From positions 3,458,501-3,522,500 of the forward strand of contig OX345637.1 of the NCBI GenBank assembly GCA_947044365.1: a stretch of 64,000 nt of DNA, written 5' to 3'. The stretch comes from Petrosia ficiformis (Eukaryota; Porifera; Demospongiae; Haplosclerida; Petrosiidae). The notes below the pieces were generated by a model that saw only the letters and a program-made list of their open reading frames with translations, was not told where the DNA came from and ran no database searches. Made by a program: the position numbers and the translations under genes. Of this stretch, positions 1 to 12,127 are shown one piece after another. Every line of letters begins with the position of its first letter. The first letter of the stretch is position 1.

Positions 1-189
1 ATCCCAGTTTAAAGCAAGCGGCCCAAGGGCATGTAGTCCTCGAGGATCAATTACTTTAAATTGGATATGATCCTGAGCATGAGGGATTTCTGTCATTCGA
101 TCACTGTTTAGGGACATAAACATAACAACTGCATGATGTCAAGGGCATTAATTAGCCACCCTGTCTAAAATTACAGAAACCATAGGATA
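1..189. other. Non-coding sequence, nothing recognised
   Basis: No exon, repeat or RNA is recognisable here. It probably belongs to an intron or upstream region of the ankyrin/GTPase/Death gene whose first visible exon starts at 865. Confidence 0.4.
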
Positions 190-745
190 AAACCACATTG
201 ATATAACTAAAACCTCCCTGATATAACTAAAACCACCATGATATAACTAAAGCCACCATGATATAACTGAAACCATCATGATATAACTAAAACCACCATG
301 ATATACATTGTAACTAAAACTACCATGATATAACTAAAAGCACAGGGATATAACTAAAACCACAAGGATATAACTAAAACCACCATGATATAACTAACCA
401 CCCTGATATAACTAAAACCACAGGGATATAACTAAAACCACAGGGATATAACTAAAGCCACCATGATATGACTAAAACCACCATGATATAACTAAAACCA
501 CCATGATATAACTAAAACCACCATGATATAACTAAAACCACCATGATATAACTAAAATCACAGGGATATAATTAAAACCACAGGGATACAACTAAAGCCA
601 CCATGATATGACTAAAACCACCATGATATAACTAAAGCCACCATGATATAACTTAAACCACTATGATATAACTAAAACCACCATGATATAACTAAAACCA
701 CCATGATATAACTAAAACCACCATGATATAACTAAATCCACCATG
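190..745. repeat. Minisatellite, unit about 20 bp
   Basis: Tandem copies of a unit close to ccaccatgatataactaaaa. Variants have agggatata in place of catgatata, and one copy is lengthened by 'tacattg' near 303-310. It lies just upstream of the first visible ankyrin exon. It carries no plausible coding capacity and its unit does not resemble the neighbouring splice site. Confidence 0.9.
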
Positions 746-864
746 CTTTATCTGATTTGTAGCACTAGCAGTTTCTTTGATGTGTATCAACATAATAATT
801 ATATTGACACAATAATTATTATGAATTAAGTATACAATAACTATTTTTGTGATCATTCTTGTAG

Positions 865-3121
865 GATGGAAATACACCTATGCACATAGCTGCATACCGG
901 GGTTATAAAAGTACTGTGGAATTGCTGATAAAATCAGGTGGAAATATACATTCTCCCAACAATGTGAGTATGAAATGATGTGTCATATTTAATACACACA
1001 TTAAGTTTTATTATACTCTTGTAGTTATTGTAATACAAAAATTGATATTACATTATAAATTACAAACTACAGTAACATGTATTTTAAAATATAAATACAG
1101 TTGTAGTGATTGTCATATTAATCCGAAATAGTTCCATTAAGATGTATATTAATGTAACCAGATGAACTAGGATGGATTTTCACATTTTACTGATTCTACT
1201 TTCTTTCTTAATTATAATCTATTATAATCTATTATTATCATCATTCTATCTCGAAGACAAACATCCAAAGTATGATAATTAATAATAGCTTTAGTAAATA
1301 ACTGTTTATTATCAATTTACATCATTCTTTGTTCACGTTGCTCATATTGTACAAAAATTAGTATTTCATATAGCATGCTTTAAGAGTGAGTTAATATGTA
1401 AGTATTTACCCTTAGAGGACTGATGCATATGTCGCATATCTGCAACATTTGACCCCTATAGTTTGGAGTGCATTCCTAGCATGAAAAAGCAGTCGGAATG
1501 TTTGTAATTGGTTTCAGTGATAAGCACATGAAAATGACTAAACACTGTTTTTCCATTGACTTTGACCTAAATCAGAGAGTACAGTAGTACTCTCTATGTA
1601 GGGATGGCAGCACGGAAAAAAAATGCCCGCCATACATTTCAATTGCAAGTAATGACCTGAAATCTCTGGTAATATATACAGATAAGTTTTAATACACACA
1701 TACCTATTCATATCTAGTGCTTTTATGACTACCAACACCTTCTAGATGGCCAAAAAGTGTCGTTAAGGTAGAGAACCGGCGAGTGGCAAAACTGGCAAAA
1801 TCTTCATCATATTATTATTAACATTAATATTATTTTTCAGACAAATCATTTTTTTGTTTGTTGAACTATCACAATGATTCTAGCACCATTCCAGTCGCAT
1901 TCATAGTAAAATTCTGGTCTTAAAGTAGCGAGATGATATCTTCAGATACTATGAAAGAAGACAGTCTCAATGACGGTAAAGATTTGATCTCGAATTGGAC
2001 GCCATTTTTACATTAATTTACCCACGTGGAATTAATTGCGCGTTCGCATTTTGTCCTCGTGGCTCAGGACTTAAAAGCTGTTTACTGAAACTGCCTGATA
2101 CGTAGTATGTATTATCTCTGGTTGGAATCATAAGCATAGTAATATAGTTTGTGAGCAAATACATTCTTAAAATAATGAGCATAATAATTATTAATATTAA
2201 AACCATGGTGTACTGATAATATAATATATATTATATACTATGATAAGCACTGGAATGCCAAATGAGACTAGCACTACTTCTTGTGGCAATGCTGTAAATG
2301 CAGTAAAAAAACAGCGGGCGTCATCTGTAAGTGAAATGAGAATGATAATCAATTCATAAATAATGGATATAATTATATAAAAGTCTGACCTTCAATAATG
2401 AACAATCCTTATAGCAATCTACATAAAATATTCATAAATCATCTACCATTCAGAAAAATACAATGGAAACAAGAATAATAAAAACATTTTCAATAAAAAT
2501 GAAGGAAGATGTAGGGACGTCAAAACCCTAAAAGCATGCAAACAAGGTTGGGAGGTTAACGTAGGACCTAAAATTAAACAAACCACTTCCATATAACTCT
2601 ACATAAGTACGTACTTACACTGCTATAAAGCAAAATACAAAAAGAAGAGCTGTACTTATGTAGGGTTATATGGAAGTGGTTTGTTTAATTTTAGGTCCTA
2701 CGTTAACCTCCCAACCTTGTTTGCATGCTTTTAGGGTTTTGACGTCCCTACATCTTCCTGCATTTTTATTGAAAATGTTTTTATTATTCTTGTATATATA
2801 GGGTCATTTTGTTTGCCCAAGTTGCTGTCAAAATAGGTAGAGCACTGCGTTTGACTTAGTGTTACAAAGCACTTGGGAACATTCGAGTTCGAGTATTATG
2901 CAAAATAGTTACATTTCAAAAAGTATCTTCATTATGTAATACTGTATACTATGTGTTAATTTATTTGCAGCATGGGAAAACACCAGCACATTTTTCAAAA
3001 GATGTTAGAACTGTGCAAAAAAACAATTGTAAGTTAATTCCTGTTTCCTTCACTACATTGTATGATTTCATTACCTTCTTTAAGGATTTACAAGTGAAAG
3101 AAGAAGAAAAGCAAAAGAAAG
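865..3121 (+). CDS. Ankyrin exons of the GTPase/Death gene
   Basis: Exon 865-963 is exactly 33 codons, one ankyrin repeat: it reads DGNTPMHIAAYRG, then VELLIKSGGNIHSPNN, with the TPxHxAA and LL..G signatures. It ends at gtgagt. Exon 2971-3028 begins HGKTPAHFSKD, the start of a second, truncated repeat. Exon 3095-3121 (LKEEEKQKK) is a charged microexon. Its acceptor (ttacaag) is weak, but it is the only way I found to join phase 1 to phase 1 without a stop; the stronger-looking ag at 3083-3084 gives an immediate TGA. More ankyrin exons probably lie upstream. Confidence 0.75.
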
Positions 3122-6100
3122 GTATTTAATCACACATTTACATATAATCATAATGTTTATAAAAATTATTTTTATTGTTCAGAAAGATATCCACATTACT
3201 TTTTTAGTGTTGCTGTCTCATTGTTATCCTAATTTTCTACATAATGTAAACAAAATATATAGAGAAAAAAGTATCCCTATGACTGCTTTGTGGTGTCCAG
3301 CATTCAGTAATCATGGCTGACTTAATCATGCCTGAAACACAACAGCCTACTATAATAATTTTTTCGATTATCTACTCTCCTTACCTTTTAAGGACCTTGT
3401 AGAACTTTAGAAATATATTTCAGGAAGAATAGCCAGCTATTAGTTCCAGTTTCTACATAAGCTAGTAAAGCTACAAGCAGCTTTCTTACTCTGTACTAGA
3501 CTGTAGAGCTCAAGTGCGCATTAACTTCTATTATGTGCCACACCTATTAATTGACCAAGCCCCCAGGAATGACGTAACTTCCTTAACTACGTATACAACG
3601 CATACTCGCGTAAGTGACACAAGAATATATGTAATACATATAACATGGCTTCTCGGGCTGCTATCGAGGGGTGAAGGGCTGATATTGCTGATACACACCG
3701 AGAAGCCATGCTATATATAATATATTCTTTACCTAACATGTACATCAATGTTACCTGACATCTACGGCTCTACGCTCCTTTCTCCCAACTCTTTTCAATT
3801 TACAACTTGACTGCTCATGCTCAGACTGATGCAATCTATTATGAATATCATTATAGGTCTTATATCAGCCCTGTGGTTTCATATCCACCTGTGGTTGGGT
3901 GCCATTTTTCTAAGTGGAATTTAATTACGCATGCGCAATTTGTATACTCGGAACAGGGAAGCTGAAAAGGTGGAAGTGCTTGGAATTATAATAACATTTG
4001 TGAGCAAATACATTCTTATAGTATTGAATATTTAATATTAAAGCCATTGTATAATAATATTTTATAAGCATTGGAATACTGAATGGTTGACACAGTTACT
4101 GACACTACTTCTTGTAGGACTGCAGACAGTGCTGTAAGTAAAATAGAGAATATACATTATCTGTCAGTGAAAGAGAATGATAATCATTACATTAATACAA
4201 AAGACTGACCTTCATTGGTGAACAGATTTTAATGCATTTATGATTGCATAAGAAAATGTGTGAGCAAATAATAATGAATATAATTATTAGGCCATTGTAT
4301 AGTAATATTATATACTATGATAACATTGGAATGCCATTTGGTTGATATAGTGACTGACACTACTTCTTGTAGTGCTGTAAGTGAAATAGTAGGCATCATC
4401 TGTAAGTGAAAGAGAATGATAATCAATTCATAAATAATTGGTATATACAAAAGACTGACCTTCATTGATAAACAAACTTTAATGCATTTATGATTGAATG
4501 ATTTCATATGATATATAACTTACACCAGTATTTCTTCAATGTACAAAAAATATTCACACCATTCAGTAAAAAAAAGCAATGGAAACAAGAATAATAAAAA
4601 ACATTTCCAATAAAAATGAAAGAAGATGTAGGGATGTCAAAACCCAAAAAGCATGCGAACAAGGTTAGGTGGGACCCAAAATTAAACAAACCACTTCCAT
4701 ATAACCCTACATAAGTACAGCTCTTTGTATTTTGCTTTGTAGTTGTGTAGGTACTTGTGTAGGGTTATATGGAAGTGGTTTGTTTAATTTTGGGTCCCAC
4801 CTAACCTTGTTCGCATGCTTTTTGGGTTTTGACATCCCTACATCTTCTTTCATTTTTATTGGAAATGTTTTTTATTATTCTTGTTATGAATATCATTATA
4901 GGTCTTATATCAGCCCTGTGGTTTCATATCCACCTGTGGTTGGGTGTATATCGCGTATATAACACCTGTCGTTAACTTTGATGTGGCTGTTAGCTATGGT
5001 ATATATATATATATAGACATACATCGAACCCGTGGGAAAGCAATCATAGAGATGTCCCTACGGGCCATAAAAAACAATAAATGTTAATTCAAGATGTTAC
5101 ATATTACATAATTTAATTCTGTAGAAGATATGAAAAAATTCATGACTGCATGTGAAAACAATGGAGTTATCAATATTAAACCACTCAAGTGTGTACTGAC
5201 AGGTCCACCACGTGTGGGCAAAACGTCATTCCTTTATAGAGTCCAGAAGAAGAATATCACACAAATAGATTCCCAAGGTCAGCACATGAAGATGATTCCT
5301 AGTTCAGGATTCGAATGTCCTGTTACCATCAACATCAAAGAAATTACCGTTAATATTAAGGAAGAAGCTACGACTATTACTGCAGCAGCCGTCAACAAGG
5401 GTCAATGGGTGACTGCTAAAGATATTGTAGAACAGGGCCATCTCTTACTGCAGCAGTCTGTCAAACATCCAGTCCAGTTTAATGAAGAACCTACAAACGT
5501 TTTGTCATCACAGCATCAACAGCTGTCCAGCATACCAAAGTCTACTCAACCAAAACCAAAGCCTTCCATCAGTCCCCTAGATCGATTGACCCAGATCTTT
5601 CATTCGAAATCAAAGAAGCTTGAGCCAACACGTCAATTCATGCAGAAAGTGTTAAACAGTAGTGGAAAACAAAAGCTGGAGGACTTAGAAGAAATGACTA
5701 CTGTTTACTTTATGGATACCGGTGGACAACCAGAATTCCATGAGTTACTCCCTTCACTTTTACATGGTCCAGCACTACATTTGATTTTCTTTAATGCATC
5801 TCATGATCTTAATCGTCCAGTTAAAGTGTGGTTTTGTCACGAAGATGAAAACTCAGCTTCAGTTGAATACGAAAGTAGTTCCTCCTCCATTGAGATGATT
5901 CACCAATTACTCTCTAGCTTTTACTGCCTAAGTCTCGAGAATAATTATAAGCAAACAGTGTCTGTGCTTTTGGGAAGCTATATTGATCAACTCAGTCCAA
6001 ATAGAGCAGAAAGATCAAAGCAGATCATGGACGTCAGCAGTGTTGTCCTGGAACACATTGGTAAAACAGAGTTCTACAAAAATGGTTTTGTTACATTTCC

Positions 6101-8084
6101 AAGGATTGAAGATGAGCATAACCCCATTTTTTTACCACTAGATAATGCAACAGCAGCCAAAGATGAGATAGAGGGTATTCAAACTTTCCTATTCCAGATC
6201 ATAAAGGATAACTTCCCATCTGTACCCCTCCCTGTTACATGGGCAGTTTTTCATTTGATTCTTCGCTACAAATATGAAGAATCACCTGGTGTGTGCACAC
6301 TAGCAGAGTGTACAAACCTTGCTGTTGATTGTGGTATTCAAGCTGAAGATATCACTGCCATTTTGAGGTGGTTCCACGAGAATCTTGGAACTGTTCTATA
6401 CTATGAGGAAGTTGAGAGCCTTAAAGAATTTGTCATATGCAATCCAGATGTGCTTTTTAGTGGTATATCTCGACTCGTCACAATTTCATTTGCCACTTCT
6501 GGTGACAGACATACAGCTGCAGAAGAAATTAGGAAAACAGGGGAAATTCTAGAGCATGTACTTCCAAAAGCCACACCCCTCACCAGAAATTGTCCTCTTA
6601 ATAATCAGCACCTTATTGATCTTCTTACACATTTCAAGCTCATCACTCAATTTGGTGATGATGCTAAGCCTTCCCTCTTCATGCCTTGTCTGCTACTTCC
6701 AGACCCAAATGTTCTCTACTCTCTTACAAGTGAAAATGTGGCCAATATTTTTCCTCCTCCACTTCTGCTATCCTTTAAAGGGGCATTTATACCAGTTGGT
6801 GTTTTTTCTGCACTCATGGTTGAGTTGTCCAAAAAGTGGAAATTAGATCCGGCAAATCGTTATCGTAATCGGGTAACATTTTTTGGGGGGTTGTCCCACA
6901 TCGAGATTCGCTCTTGCCTTGCTTTCATCGAAGTTCGCCTTACAGGCTCTCATGCCATCACTAAGATTTGCACATCAGTCCGTAAATCTGTCATCGATTG
7001 TTTAAATGCTGTTTTGAGAGTCCAGCCACACATTTCTGTTTCCACTGTAAAATTTTTTATAGGCTTTTATTGTCCTGGTTGTTTTTTACCTTGTACTCCT
7101 GCGGCTCTCCATCCTTGTGAGTGTCTATGTGAAGATGATGATTTCAATAGAACTCTTTTATGTAATAATGAGCCACAATGTGAGAGTTTTAACGCAGCCT
7201 TTCAAGTATCCCCTGAGCAGAATGTTTGGTTTCAGGTAATGATTCATGATCATAATAGCATCAATAAACTTTATTCCTATTCTTTGTCAATGTAGGATAG
7301 TTCATCATCTACAAGTCATACTATTGTCAACACTGATCTCACAGGCATCAAACCAGGTAATGGTTATATACAACTTACTGGATACTAAATTAAAATGCAT
7401 ACAAACAATATCTGCCTGCATGATGTCCTTTGCTTTTAGTATTTCAGACACTGACACTTTACTGCTCAAACAGTCAATAATAATTATTACCATGCATTAT
7501 AAAAATTCACATTTTGCATGATGTGTGTTTGCTATGCATCTTATCATCACTCAAGTCTTCTCCGGTTACAATACCCCATACCATGGACTGTATTAATGAT
7601 GGCATACTAACAGTATATTGGTTGTATTTGCAAAACTGTTTCAACTTTGATTCCCTATGAGGCAAAGGCATTATCTTACTTAATAGTTTGTTGAAATATT
7701 ACATTATTATTGTGTTTTTTTTTACTGTGTTTAGGTGTAACATATTGTTCACTTGAGCAGAAACCACCAGAAGTAACAGACATTTTTCATTTGATCAAAG
7801 ATGATATCTCAGCCTCATGGTTTGATGTTGGGGAAGAACTTGGGATATCTTTGAACGATCTTCAGACTCTAAGGAGAGATGTCAGCCTATCCGATAATAA
7901 TAGACTGGAAAGTCTTCTCGCCATCTGGGTTCAGCAGGAAAAAAAAGATGTGAAATGGGTGGTTATTCTGGAAGCACTAAAAGCTCTTCAAAGAAAAGAT
8001 CTCATCAAAAAGGTTATCATGTTCTTGGAAGAACCTGAAACTTACAGCAAATACAGTGCAATGGATGACTTTTCTCCATTATAA
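865..8084 (+). CDS. Ankyrin-repeat / Roc-like GTPase / Death-domain protein, 5'-incomplete
   Basis: Six exons can be joined: 865-963, 2971-3028, 3095-3121, 5125-7235, 7296-7356 and 7735-8084. They total 2706 nt (901 residues plus stop) with all phases agreeing. Order of parts: ankyrin repeats, a Ras/Roc-like G domain with P-loop GPPRVGKTS and G3 motif DTGGQPE, a COR-like or winged-helix region, a Cys-rich segment, and a C-terminal Death domain. DAPK1 and other Roco proteins combine ankyrin, Roc-COR and Death modules, but no kinase is visible here. The architecture suggests a nucleotide-switched scaffold in innate immune or cell-death signalling; that role is inferred. The 5' end lies outside the window, or in exons I could not see. 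The 27-nt third exon is the weakest call. Confidence 0.85.
1984..2440. repeat. Interspersed repeat, copy 1 (left part of composite unit)
   Basis: Shares gtgagcaaatacattctta, ggaatgcc, actacttcttgt, gtaagtgaaa.gagaatgataatca and agtctgaccttca.t with copies at 3990-4250 and 4255-4510. Each set is followed by a copy of the long palindrome, so this part and the palindrome seem to form one unit of about 800 bp. Confidence 0.75.
2470..2792. mobile_element. Long-palindrome foldback MITE, copy 1
   Basis: The left arm beginning caagaataataaaaacattt is the reverse complement of the right arm ending at 2792, with arms near 140 bp and a short AT-rich centre around 2600-2650. There is no coding capacity. 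A second copy is at 4586-4883 and a decayed one at 23100-23345. Confidence 0.9.
2825..2912 (+). repeat. Decayed tRNA-like (SINE head) sequence
   Basis: Contains aataggtagagcactgc (A-box-like) and, about 45 bases later, gagttcgagtatt (B-box-like, core GTTCGA). It does not fold as an intact tRNA. Best read as a tRNA-derived SINE remnant. Confidence 0.4.
3252..3720. repeat. Interspersed repeats with a short hairpin
   Basis: agaaaaaagtatccctatga recurs at 57518. The stretch 3530-3630 (gtgccacacctattaattga, aatgacgtaactt, gtaagtgacacaagaata) recurs at 20745, 25265, 38826 and, inverted, at 57047-57140. At 3642-3711 the arms acatggcttctcgg and ccgagaagccatgc form a hairpin with a loop of about 40 nt. 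Confidence 0.7.
3836..4946. repeat. Composite repeat block bounded by a 62-bp direct repeat
   Basis: The stretch tatgaatatcattataggtc through ccacctgtggttgggtg occurs at about 3841-3901 and again at 4885-4945. Between them lie repeat copies 2 (3990-4250) and 3 (4255-4510) and palindrome copy 2 (4586-4883). This suggests a tandem duplication or a nested insertion with long flanking repeats. Confidence 0.7.
4586..4883. mobile_element. Long-palindrome foldback MITE, copy 2
   Basis: Arms begin caagaataataaaaaac and end with its complement. They are nearly identical to each other, and the whole is close to the 2470-2792 copy, differing by small indels. The open reading frames called on both strands (about 60-76 codons) are two readings of the same palindrome and are not genes. 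Confidence 0.9.
5125..7235 (+). CDS. Large GTPase / COR-like exon
   Basis: One 2111-nt exon. The P-loop GPPRVGKTS is near 5202, the G3 motif DTGGQPEFHELLP near 5715, and a G4-like strand LLGSYIDQL near 5970. The usual NKxD or THxD is reduced to SYID, so guanine specificity is uncertain. Between G1 and G3 sits a long insert rich in Q, K, S and P (about 5400-5650). After the G domain, residues from 'VPLPVTWAVFHLIL' onward look like the helical/winged-helix COR-type region found after Roc domains. The last about 60 residues hold a cluster of Cys (CPGCFLPC, CECLCEDDD) that could bind metal. The exon ends in phase 0 at a gtaatg donor. Confidence 0.85.
7735..8084 (+). CDS. Death-domain terminal exon
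   Basis: It joins after a short Ser/Thr linker exon (7296-7356) through a strong pyrimidine-tract acceptor. The product reads VTDIFHLIKDDISASWFDVG, then EELGISLNDLQTL, LESLLAIWVQQ and VVILEALKALQRKDLIKKVI. This is the six-helix pattern of a Death domain (W..lg..LGi....l, L..W, L..AL......a). It would mediate homotypic adaptor binding. The stop is TAA at 8082-8084. Confidence 0.85.
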
Positions 8085-9533
8085 GTCTGAAGTACTCTTT
8101 AAGTTACAAAAGACTTTATGTTTTTTTTTTGTTTTTGTAGAATAACAATCATTGCCAATGGCCTCAAGTGAAAGTGATGTCCCCAAATCCATGATTAGGT
8201 TTTGGTTATATTAAGTTTGTACACTCCTCGGTCGCTTAGACTAAGTGGAGGGTTACTTAATTATTACATGCATGATTGTTTTAAAATTAATTATTCTTCT
8301 GAAAATAATTTTGCTGTTTTCTATAATGTATGGAACTATTATAAATAATTAACATTATAATTATGTTGTAAGTGACTTTGTAATAGTTACTTTTCCTTAT
8401 TTTTATAATTTAACTGCTATACAAATTTCAATTGAGGTGGCATTACAGTGGTAATACTAGTTAAGGGCATAGTTCAGGTTCATTTATAGTCCAGACCAGA
8501 AACAACTCCTATATACAATGCAATGCACAATTGGACCATGCTTCTATATAGCCCTCCTAGTGGTGTTATAACGTTTATTGTTGCATTGTGTGTGCATGTT
8601 CAAAAATGGTGAAAATATATACAAATGTATATACGTATTTTAGATCAATTTGGATGGCAAGGATCATAGCCTGTATGTATCTTTGGGGGAACACAGCAAA
8701 GCTACTATCTGCAAAGCATGGCCAATTCTCTTTTTACCCATATCTGGACATCCTATTCTCTGACTACATATACATAATTGTTGCATATGTCAGTATACCA
8801 TATTACTAAGTTGGGCTGTTATATAATCATATATATCATATTGCAGAACCATCCTCAACATACGTATGGTTTGCTGTGAAATTGCCATAATGAATGATTA
8901 GGATTGATATGATATTAATGGTGTATGTATTTCTGTTATGCAAGTTGTTTTCTCCATTGAGTAGATTTATTGAAAATATAGTATACTAAACTCATGTAAC
9001 AAAAACAACATCCCTGGAAAACTACTGTTTAAGTAATGTATATAATTATATCAATAATTGTTGTACTGTAACATAAAATACAATAACTAAAGGTTATTCA
9101 TTCATCTTAATTTTGAGGTCATCATGAATGTGAACAGACTTTAACTTTGTGTATAATAGTTACAGTATTGTTTTGGTTACACAAAATGAAGGACTCTCAA
9201 ATCAAACAATCACTTACAACAAAAAAGACATACGTATACTTACTGTCAACAGTGGCATAACTGAGTGTTTAGTGATGGCAGGGCCAACAAATTGAGAGTG
9301 GTAAAACAGGGTGTTAGGTGTGGGTGGGGTGCAGCCACCCAGAAGTTAAAGGGTTTTTCAGAGTTAAATAGACCAAAACGAGGAGAAATTTATGGCTGGG
9401 GCCGGCTTGTTGCTTTATTCTGTTATATTACACTGGTAGAAAGAGTGCTCAAAAGCAGAGTACAAACACTGAGATTGTGTTACCCAGGCCCGAGTTCAGT
9501 TACACCACTGATTGTCAATAAGTCCAATAACAG
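8085..9533. other. Intergenic region downstream of the Death-domain gene
   Basis: 3' flank of the GTPase gene, AT-rich. At 8224-8262 there is a decayed piece of the CTCGG...GGAGGGTTA repeat family also seen at 15638, 17051 and 25924. No exon with a supported splice site was found. Confidence 0.5.
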
Positions 9534-10160
9534 TTGTTAAGGTGGTACTAGGGAGTGGGCGGATGCGACTCCAATCAGTTTCAAAATAGAATATTATATA
9601 ATATGACTCTAACCTGGTGTAGTAGCAACCTTCATATCTTCTAATCACCTTTATAGGGTCCTGGAATTGATAAAAACATATATAAAATGTCCATTTTTGC
9701 AATCTCAATAAGTACAAAACCGAGAAAGCCACGCCCACCAATCATGGCGTGCACCAAGTACAATGCATTTACAGAAAACAAATAGAGCCGTTTTCTGGAA
9801 ATTCATTTTACTTTTATAGTTACAAGAGGCTGAAGAAAGCTGAATTCTGTAGCTTTTCACTGAAACCATAAAATCTACCTTTCTAGGCACTATGAAACTC
9901 CGATCTTTCTCAGAGAGCAACTACAGTTACCCGCCATTGTTTCACACCCACCGCCCCCTCCACCACCCGTGGGGTGTGTTTAGCTTTGTTTCTGAAAATA
10001 AACTATCAGTCAAAACATTTAGGCCCAATAATTATACCCCCGGGTGGGTGTGGCTTCCAAAAAATACAGAATGGAACCAGATTGTATGCAGCAAGAAGCT
10101 TGCAAGACTAGAAACTGATTGGAGTAGCATCCGCCCACAGAAAAGACTACAACCTTAACA
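9534..10160. mobile_element. TTAA-flanked MITE, about 620 bp
   Basis: Left end TTAAGGTGGTA followed by gtgggcggatgcgactccaa. Right end, inverted, reads TTAAGGTTGTA followed by gtgggcggatgctactccaa. The terminal inverted repeat is about 45 bp with mismatches. TTAA at both boundaries fits piggyBac or Kolobok-type integration. No transposase; internal GC is higher than in the surroundings. Confidence 0.75.
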
Positions 10161-12127
10161 CTATTGTATTAGTATAGAATAGTGTTAACCTCATACACCA
10201 TTAGTATGCATGTTTATAGTAAAGTAAATATGAGAATGATAGACAATTATTATGGAGAAAAAGTATCCCTATAATTAAATTGTATGTATGATTGTTTGCT
10301 ATGTGTTATCTACATTTTTTTAAAATCATTGATAGACATTTACATTTCTGAAACCCAACAAACTATAGATAATTGTTTTTCCATTCTCTTATTTGTACTG
10401 GCTCTTGTATACTGTATTTCAGCTAATACTGTATGCAAGACTATTAACAGAACATGAATATACTTCAACATGAAATAGAGATTTCCCACTTCCTATTGTG
10501 AGAGAAATAATATCTTTACATAAAATGAAACTCTCCCCACACATTTGATTGAATTTGTGAAACATCTGTCTGACTGCATGTCTGGTAGAGATCATGAAAT
10601 ATGGCTTTACCCACCAAAAAAAGGAAAGAAATGGCCGGTAACTAACTCAGCTACTGTGAAGAAGTTACCTGAAAAGGTAATAAGAAGACTTCATTGCAAC
10701 CATTTCCTTCTCTTCAGATCAGCTTGTAAATTGTGGAATGCAGATACCAAACTTGCACTGAGCAGTTAAATCTTACCAACTCCAAAGCAAGCACTCATTT
10801 TCTGTTATAGTAGCTTGGACACAATACCATGTTCCCAAACAGCACTTCTAAGAATAGTAACAGACAGATAGTGTGACCAATTCAACGTGTGTCCGCCGCT
10901 CCTCTTCTATCACTCTGTCATTATGAAAGGGCACCTGGTGGAATATAGCGGACGTATAATTACTATAATTATATAAATATATAATAATGACATAAATATA
11001 AATTATCATATTTATTATATATATATTTGTAATTTTATATAGATGTTATAACACTCTATGTGTGCTATATATATTATAGAAGACAAAAAGAATACTGATC
11101 CTAAGTAGTGTTTTAGTTATATATATAACTAAGACCCTGCTTTTAGCTCTATATGGCTATAACAAACTAAATTGGCCGCCGACTATGCCAACGCGCCAGT
11201 ACTGATTCAAAATCATATAATTATCACTGTTACGGCGCGCACACGGCAAAGCAATTCGCGACATCGTCAGTAGCCGGTGTCATAAAATTCTGGGTTAATA
11301 ATTATGCCACACCCATTGATTGCCTCGCCTATATAGCAGATAAGTCAGAGGACCTATTTCTGAATCTTGTGAGTATAGTTAATTAATACTGATATGATAC
11401 TTTTAAATATGTTGTATGTTACAACAACACCAATCTCGCCTATATAGCAGATAAGTCAGAGGATACCCTTGGGACAAATATCCCTTAACTGTGTGTTCTC
11501 TTGTACTACGTATTAGTCATCATTAAATCAGACCTATGCCTGGGCCTGTTAGTTGTTCCTCGATATTATATTATAGTATAGTTTTACATAATATGGCATA
11601 TAGCCAACCCTTCACTTCTATGATTATGTATTGATGGCACCTTTACTGTAAATACCAGAATGATAGGATTGATTAGACGCTGACATGAGCAAAAACTTTA
11701 TCGTCTAATAATCTACCTCTCGACTGCTTTTGGAGAGAGTTGCTTGCTTTGATATTGACTACAGTGAAAACCCCTCTATTGAGGACACCCCTGCATTAAG
11801 GACACCCCTGCATTAAGGACATTTACAAATGGTTTTAAAATACAAATTTACCTCTGAAACAAGGGCACTTATATTTGTCCCAAGGGTATCCAGAATAGAG
11901 GGCATACCTAACTGTTATTGTAATTACATTGTCTATATAATAAAATATGATTTACTCAACTAGTAGTAATCCAGAAACTAAAACTCTTTCATTAACTGCA
12001 TTGTTACAGACATTTCTGTGAATATATAAATTGATAGTAGAAAATAGCATTAAAGAATTGAGCACTATTATATATACAAAGAACAGTATACTGAAATGGA
12101 TTAATATTAATTGTCAAAATAGGGAAC
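10161..12127. other. Intergenic region upstream of the E-Syt-like gene
   Basis: No convincing exon. A 27-bp direct repeat, tcgcctatatagcagataag plus tcagagga, occurs near 11326 and 11428. The 21-bp sequence starting ggatacccttgggacaaata (11458) recurs inverted at 11871-11891. At 11760-11830 a piece with tacagtgaaaacccctctat and a doubled gacacccctgcattaag resembles a Tc1/mariner-type MITE end. Some of this may be promoter or 5' UTR of the downstream gene, but I cannot show it. Confidence 0.5.

Noticed and set aside
6556..6846. 96-codon alternative frame inside the GTPase exon
   Set aside because: Overlaps the large GTPase frame out of phase with no domain; a shadow.
9265..9540. 91-codon plus frame
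   Set aside because: Composition looks like GC-richer repeat DNA just outside the TTAA MITE; no domain.
10545..10769. 74-codon plus frame (MIEFVKHLSDCMSGRDHEIW...)
   Set aside because: Looks mildly protein-like, but no domain was recognised, no supported splice sites, and no link to either neighbouring gene.
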